Shown piece after piece: positions 61,667 to 64,000 of a DNA stretch of 64,000 nt (its first letter is position 1; every line of letters starts with the position of its first letter). Under the pieces are notes generated by a model. The model made no database searches and was not told where the DNA came from. It saw nothing but the letters and a program-made list of their open reading frames with translations. The translations under genes were made by a program, and so were the position numbers. Source of the stretch: Bacteroidales bacterium (GTDB lineage Bacteria; Bacteroidota; Bacteroidia; Bacteroidales; P3); assembly GCA_017522105.1 (NCBI GenBank), contig JAFXAA010000003.1:28340-92339 (forward strand), read 5' to 3'.

Positions 61667-62484
61667 TGTACCCTGAAATAAAGAACATAAAACACACAGA
61701 GACCGGCAATTTCTTCCTGATTGCCGGTCCTTGTGTTGTAGAGGACCACGAGAACCCGTTTGTGGTGTGCGAAAAACTGAAGGAGGTGACCGACAGGCTT
61801 CGCATACCGTTCATGTTCAAGGCCAGCTACCGCAAGGCCAACCGCTCCAGCGTGAGTTCGTTCACAGGCATAGGCGACCTCGAGGCGCTGCGTGTGCTGC
61901 GCGAGGTGGGGGAGAGGTACGGCGTGCCCGTGGTGACCGACATACACACCAACGAGGAGGCCAGGATGGCCGCCGACTATGCCGACGTGCTGCAGATACC
62001 TGCTTTCCTCTGCCGTCAGACGGAGCTCCTCAAGGCCGCCGCTGAGACCGGCCGCTGCGTGAACGTCAAGAAGGGCCAGTTCCTCTCGCCAGAGGCGATG
62101 GAGCAGGTCTGCGGCAAGATGCGCGCCTTCGGCAGCAACAACTTCATGCTCACCGAGCGCGGCACCACTTTCGGCTACCAGGATCTGGTGGTGGACTTCC
62201 GCGGGGTGCCCACGATGCAGAAGAACGGGGTGCCCGTGGTGGTGGACATCACCCACTCGCTGCAGCAGCCCAACCAGGGCAGCGGCGTCACCGGCGGACG
62301 CCCGGACATGATAGAGACCATAGCCCGCGCGGCTGTCGCCGTGGGCGCCGACGGCCTCTTCATGGAGACGCACCCAGAACCGGCACGCGCCAAGAGCGAC
62401 GGCGCCAACATGCTGCGCCTCGACCTCGCCGAAGGCCTGCTGGGCAGGCTTGTGGCCATACGCCAGACGATAAACAAATTCTAA
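61666..62484 (+). CDS. kdsA: 3-deoxy-8-phosphooctulonate synthase
   Basis: 272 residues from the ATG at 61666; a TTG one codon earlier is less likely. Landmarks: FFLIAGPCVVEDHENPF, FKASYRKANRSSVSSFTGIG, GVPVVTDIHT, LQIPAFLCRQTELLKAAAETG, VNVKKGQFLSP, and LTERGTTFGYQDLVVDFRG. It condenses PEP with arabinose-5-phosphate to Kdo-8-phosphate for LPS core. The N terminus has the Cys of the metal-dependent branch (GPCVVED). Together with kdtA (6.8 kb) it supports a Kdo-containing outer membrane. Confidence 0.95.
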   Translation: MYPEIKNIKHTETGNFFLIAGPCVVEDHENPFVVCEKLKEVTDRLRIPFMFKASYRKANRSSVSSFTGIGDLEALRVLREVGERYGVPVVTDIHTNEEARMAADYADVLQIPAFLCRQTELLKAAAETGRCVNVKKGQFLSPEAMEQVCGKMRAFGSNNFMLTERGTTFGYQDLVVDFRGVPTMQKNGVPVVVDITHSLQQPNQGSGVTGGRPDMIETIARAAVAVGADGLFMETHPEPARAKSDGANMLRLDLAEGLLGRLVAIRQTINKF

Positions 62485-62719
62485 CCTAACCACTGACCAC
62501 TAACCACTGACCACTAACCACTGACCACTAACCACTGACCACTAACCACTGACCACTGACCACTAACCACTAACCACTGACCACTAACCACTAACCACTG
62601 ACCACTAACCACTGACCACTGACCACTGACCACTAACCACTGACCACTAACCACTGACCACTAACCACTAACCACTTAACACTTAACACTTAACCCTTAA
62701 CCCTTAACCCATACCCCCC
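62484..62719. repeat. large 7-base array filling the kdsA-exonuclease gap
   Basis: About 33 units in one phase, mainly CCACTGA and CCACTAA, then CACTTAA, CCCTTAA and CCCATAC. It fills the whole gap from the kdsA stop to the next start codon. There are no unique spacers, so it is not CRISPR. Confidence 0.95.
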
Positions 62720-63580
62720 ATGGAACTGAACCTCACCAAACCTATCATCTTCTTCGACCTTGAGACCACCGGCGTGCAGGTGGGCCACGACCACATTGTG
62801 GAGATATGCCTGCACAAGGTGATGCCCGACGGCACTTCGGACACCCGCGTGGAGCGCGTGCGCCCCGCCGACGCCGAGGGCAAGACGGTGCACATACCCG
62901 AGCAGACCACCGCCGTGCACGGCATCACCGACGCCGACGTGGCCGACAAGCCTACCTTTCGTGAGCTGGCACCCAGCCTGCTGGAGTATATCGGCGACGC
63001 CGACCTCGCGGGCTACAACAGCAACAAGTTCGACGTGCCGCTGCTGGTGGAGGAATTCCTCCGTGCCGGCATCGACTTCGACCTCCGCTGCCGCCGCCTG
63101 GTCGACGTGCAGAACATCTTTCACCAGATGGAGCAGCGCACGCTGGTGGCCGCCTACAAGTTCTACTGCCATAAAGACCTTGAGAACGCCCACAGCGCCG
63201 CCGCCGACACCATAGCCACCTACGAGGTGCTCAAGGCACAGCTCGACCGCTACAAGGGCGTTGACTACAAGGACCGCTCCGGCAAGGTGAGCCAGCCCGT
63301 GGTCAACGACATCGACGCCCTCAGCCGCTTCACGGCCAACAGCCAGTGGGCCGACCTTGTGGGCCACATAGGCTACGACGCCCAGCACCGCGAGGTGTTC
63401 AACTTCGGCAAGCACAAGGGCGTGCCGGTGGAGCAGGTCTTCGAGCAGGAACCCTCCTACTACGACTGGATGATGAAGAGCGACTTCCCGCTCAGCACCA
63501 AGAAACTCATCACGGAGATCTGGGACCGCCGCAAGCAGAAGAAGCTCGACGCGCTGAAGGCCCACTTCGGCGGCAAATGA
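62720..63580 (+). CDS. 3'-5' exonuclease (DnaQ-like, DEDDh) with DUF3820 domain
   Basis: 286 residues. Exonuclease motifs: IFFDLETTG (Exo I, D and E), AGYNSNKFDVPLLVEEF (Exo II), and AHSAAADTIATYEVL (Exo III, H and D). A C-terminal DUF3820-type domain with FNFGKHKGVPVEQV and YYDWMM follows. It trims DNA or RNA 3' ends; in Bacteroidota such free proofreading-like exonucleases accompany DNA repair. The start ATG is the first base after the heptamer array. A terminator follows 30 bases after the stop. Confidence 0.92.
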   Translation: MELNLTKPIIFFDLETTGVQVGHDHIVEICLHKVMPDGTSDTRVERVRPADAEGKTVHIPEQTTAVHGITDADVADKPTFRELAPSLLEYIGDADLAGYNSNKFDVPLLVEEFLRAGIDFDLRCRRLVDVQNIFHQMEQRTLVAAYKFYCHKDLENAHSAAADTIATYEVLKAQLDRYKGVDYKDRSGKVSQPVVNDIDALSRFTANSQWADLVGHIGYDAQHREVFNFGKHKGVPVEQVFEQEPSYYDWMMKSDFPLSTKKLITEIWDRRKQKKLDALKAHFGGK

Positions 63581-63610
63581 TTTTGTATAATTAATCATAT
63601 TTTAATTATA

Positions 63611-63645
63611 GAAAACCCCTGCGGATGTCCGCGGGGGTTTTCTTT
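63611..63645 (+). terminator. exonuclease gene terminator
   Basis: GAAAACCCC...GGGGTTTTC hairpin with an inner GCGG/CCGC stem, followed by TTTGG. Confidence 0.75.
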
Positions 63646-63646
63646 G

Positions 63647-63720
63647 GTTAAGAGTTAAGAGTCGGGAGTGATGGGGGAGTGATGGAGGAGTGATGGGGGA
63701 GTGATGGTGGAGTGAGGGGG
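63647..63720. repeat. 7- and 11-base repeat array
   Basis: GAGTTAA, GAGTCGG and GAGTGAT units, the last joined by GGGG or GGAG to give an 11-base period, repeated about five times. Confidence 0.85.
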
Positions 63721-63762
63721 GAGTGATGGGGACAAATGTTTTGTTGGCGGCAAACGAACATC

Positions 63763-63855
63763 TCTAACCTCTAACCTCTGACCTCTGACCACTAACCACT
63801 GACCACTGTCCACTGACCACTGACCACTGACCACTGGCCACTGGCCACTGACCAC
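63763..63855. repeat. 7-base array beside the DUF6266 gene
   Basis: CTCTAAC CTCTAAC CTCTGAC CTCTGAC CACTAAC CACTGAC and similar, same family as 62484-62719, ending exactly at the stop of the minus-strand gene. Confidence 0.9.
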
Positions 63856-64000
63856 TCATCCCACGATGCCGGTGCCGATGTAGGTGGAGGGGGAGTCGAG
63901 GCCGAGGTTGTCGCGGCCGGCGCCGATGGCGAAGCCGTAGACGTGCACCTCGACGCCGCTCCAGGTGCTCGGCAGGTTCACCTCCACGACGCCCGTGCTG
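63856..64000 (-). CDS. DUF6266 family protein, C-terminal end
   Basis: The last 48 codons of a minus-strand gene that begins right of the window; stop at 63856-63858. The visible part reads VVEVNLPSTWSGVEVHVYG, FAIGAGRDN, DSPSTYIGTGIVG. The W-x2-VEVxVY-FA pattern and the S-x-STYIGTG end are those of DUF6266, a Bacteroidota family of unknown function often present in many copies. The stop abuts a heptamer array. Confidence 0.7.
   Translation of the reverse strand, partial: STGVVEVNLPSTWSGVEVHVYGFAIGAGRDNLGLDSPSTYIGTGIVG

Noticed and set aside
62484-62719. CRISPR array
   Set aside because: The units are 7 bases long with no unique spacers and no cas genes nearby.

Overview
The window is a stretch of a Bacteroidota chromosome, most likely order Bacteroidales. 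The evidence is a C10 peptidase with a type IX secretion tail, a TamL lipoprotein, DUF6266, lipoproteins of the Bacteroidota type, a weak role for Shine-Dalgarno sites, and repeated promoters of the form TTTG - about 19-20 bases - TAnnTTTG (for example before the tRNA, the defence operon, the second fic gene and purF). Core genes are GC-rich. A block at about 10.6-24 kb, and a small one at 1.2-3.4 kb, are AT-richer and look acquired. Genus cannot be read from the sequence.

Layout. 1-1074: C-terminal part of a secreted C10 cysteine peptidase. 1156-1229: initiator tRNA. 1.2-3.4 kb: two small lipoproteins between two near-identical copies of the tRNA tail plus terminator, followed by a possible transposase scrap. 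3.5-8.9 kb, minus strand: DMT transporter, tamL, kdtA and a barrel protein. 9.0-10.5 kb: proS.

10.6-24.0 kb is a defence island. It runs: truncated Fic, DUF2971 protein, hsdM, hsdS, an ApeA-like HEPN protein, hsdR, AbiH, a lipoprotein, and a complete Fic protein. DUF2971 through AbiH are spaced or overlapped like one operon behind one visible promoter. The HEPN gene sits between hsdS and hsdR, the place where the anticodon nuclease gene prrC sits in the EcoprrI locus. This is the strongest candidate for an undescribed system in the window.

24.4-29.0 kb: deoD, aqpZ, mtaB (with two low-complexity insertions), a candidate small RNA and a MORN-repeat protein. 29.1-35.2 kb: a phosphonate pathway (IspD/TarI-like cytidylyltransferase, cytidylyltransferase-PEP mutase fusion, phosphonopyruvate decarboxylase, phosphonoacetaldehyde-reductase-like alcohol dehydrogenase, LicD transferase) facing a glycosyltransferase. 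It probably decorates a surface glycan with hydroxyethylphosphonate. 35.2-39.7 kb: YfhO and 7TM-HD membrane proteins. 40.2-44.9 kb: secreted protein, ftsK, two small cysteine-bearing lipoproteins and a MauE-thioredoxin fusion. 45.1-49.7 kb: a PurF homologue without its N-terminal cysteine, a 67-residue-repeat protein and dihydroorotase. 49.8-56.7 kb: WG-repeat protein and a TolC/RND/adaptor efflux set. 57.2-63.6 kb: PLP lyase, elbB, TPR protein, PyrD-like protein, four-helix-bundle protein, kdsA and a DnaQ-like exonuclease. The right edge cuts a DUF6266 gene.

Two repeat systems run through the whole window. One is a set of degenerate arrays, mostly of 7-base units (also 9 and 11), that fill short intergenic gaps, often touch a start or stop codon, and twice have entered genes in frame (mtaB, ftsK). 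The other is a 31-bp inverted repeat found in two divergent promoter regions, with 5-base loops that are reverse complements of each other.
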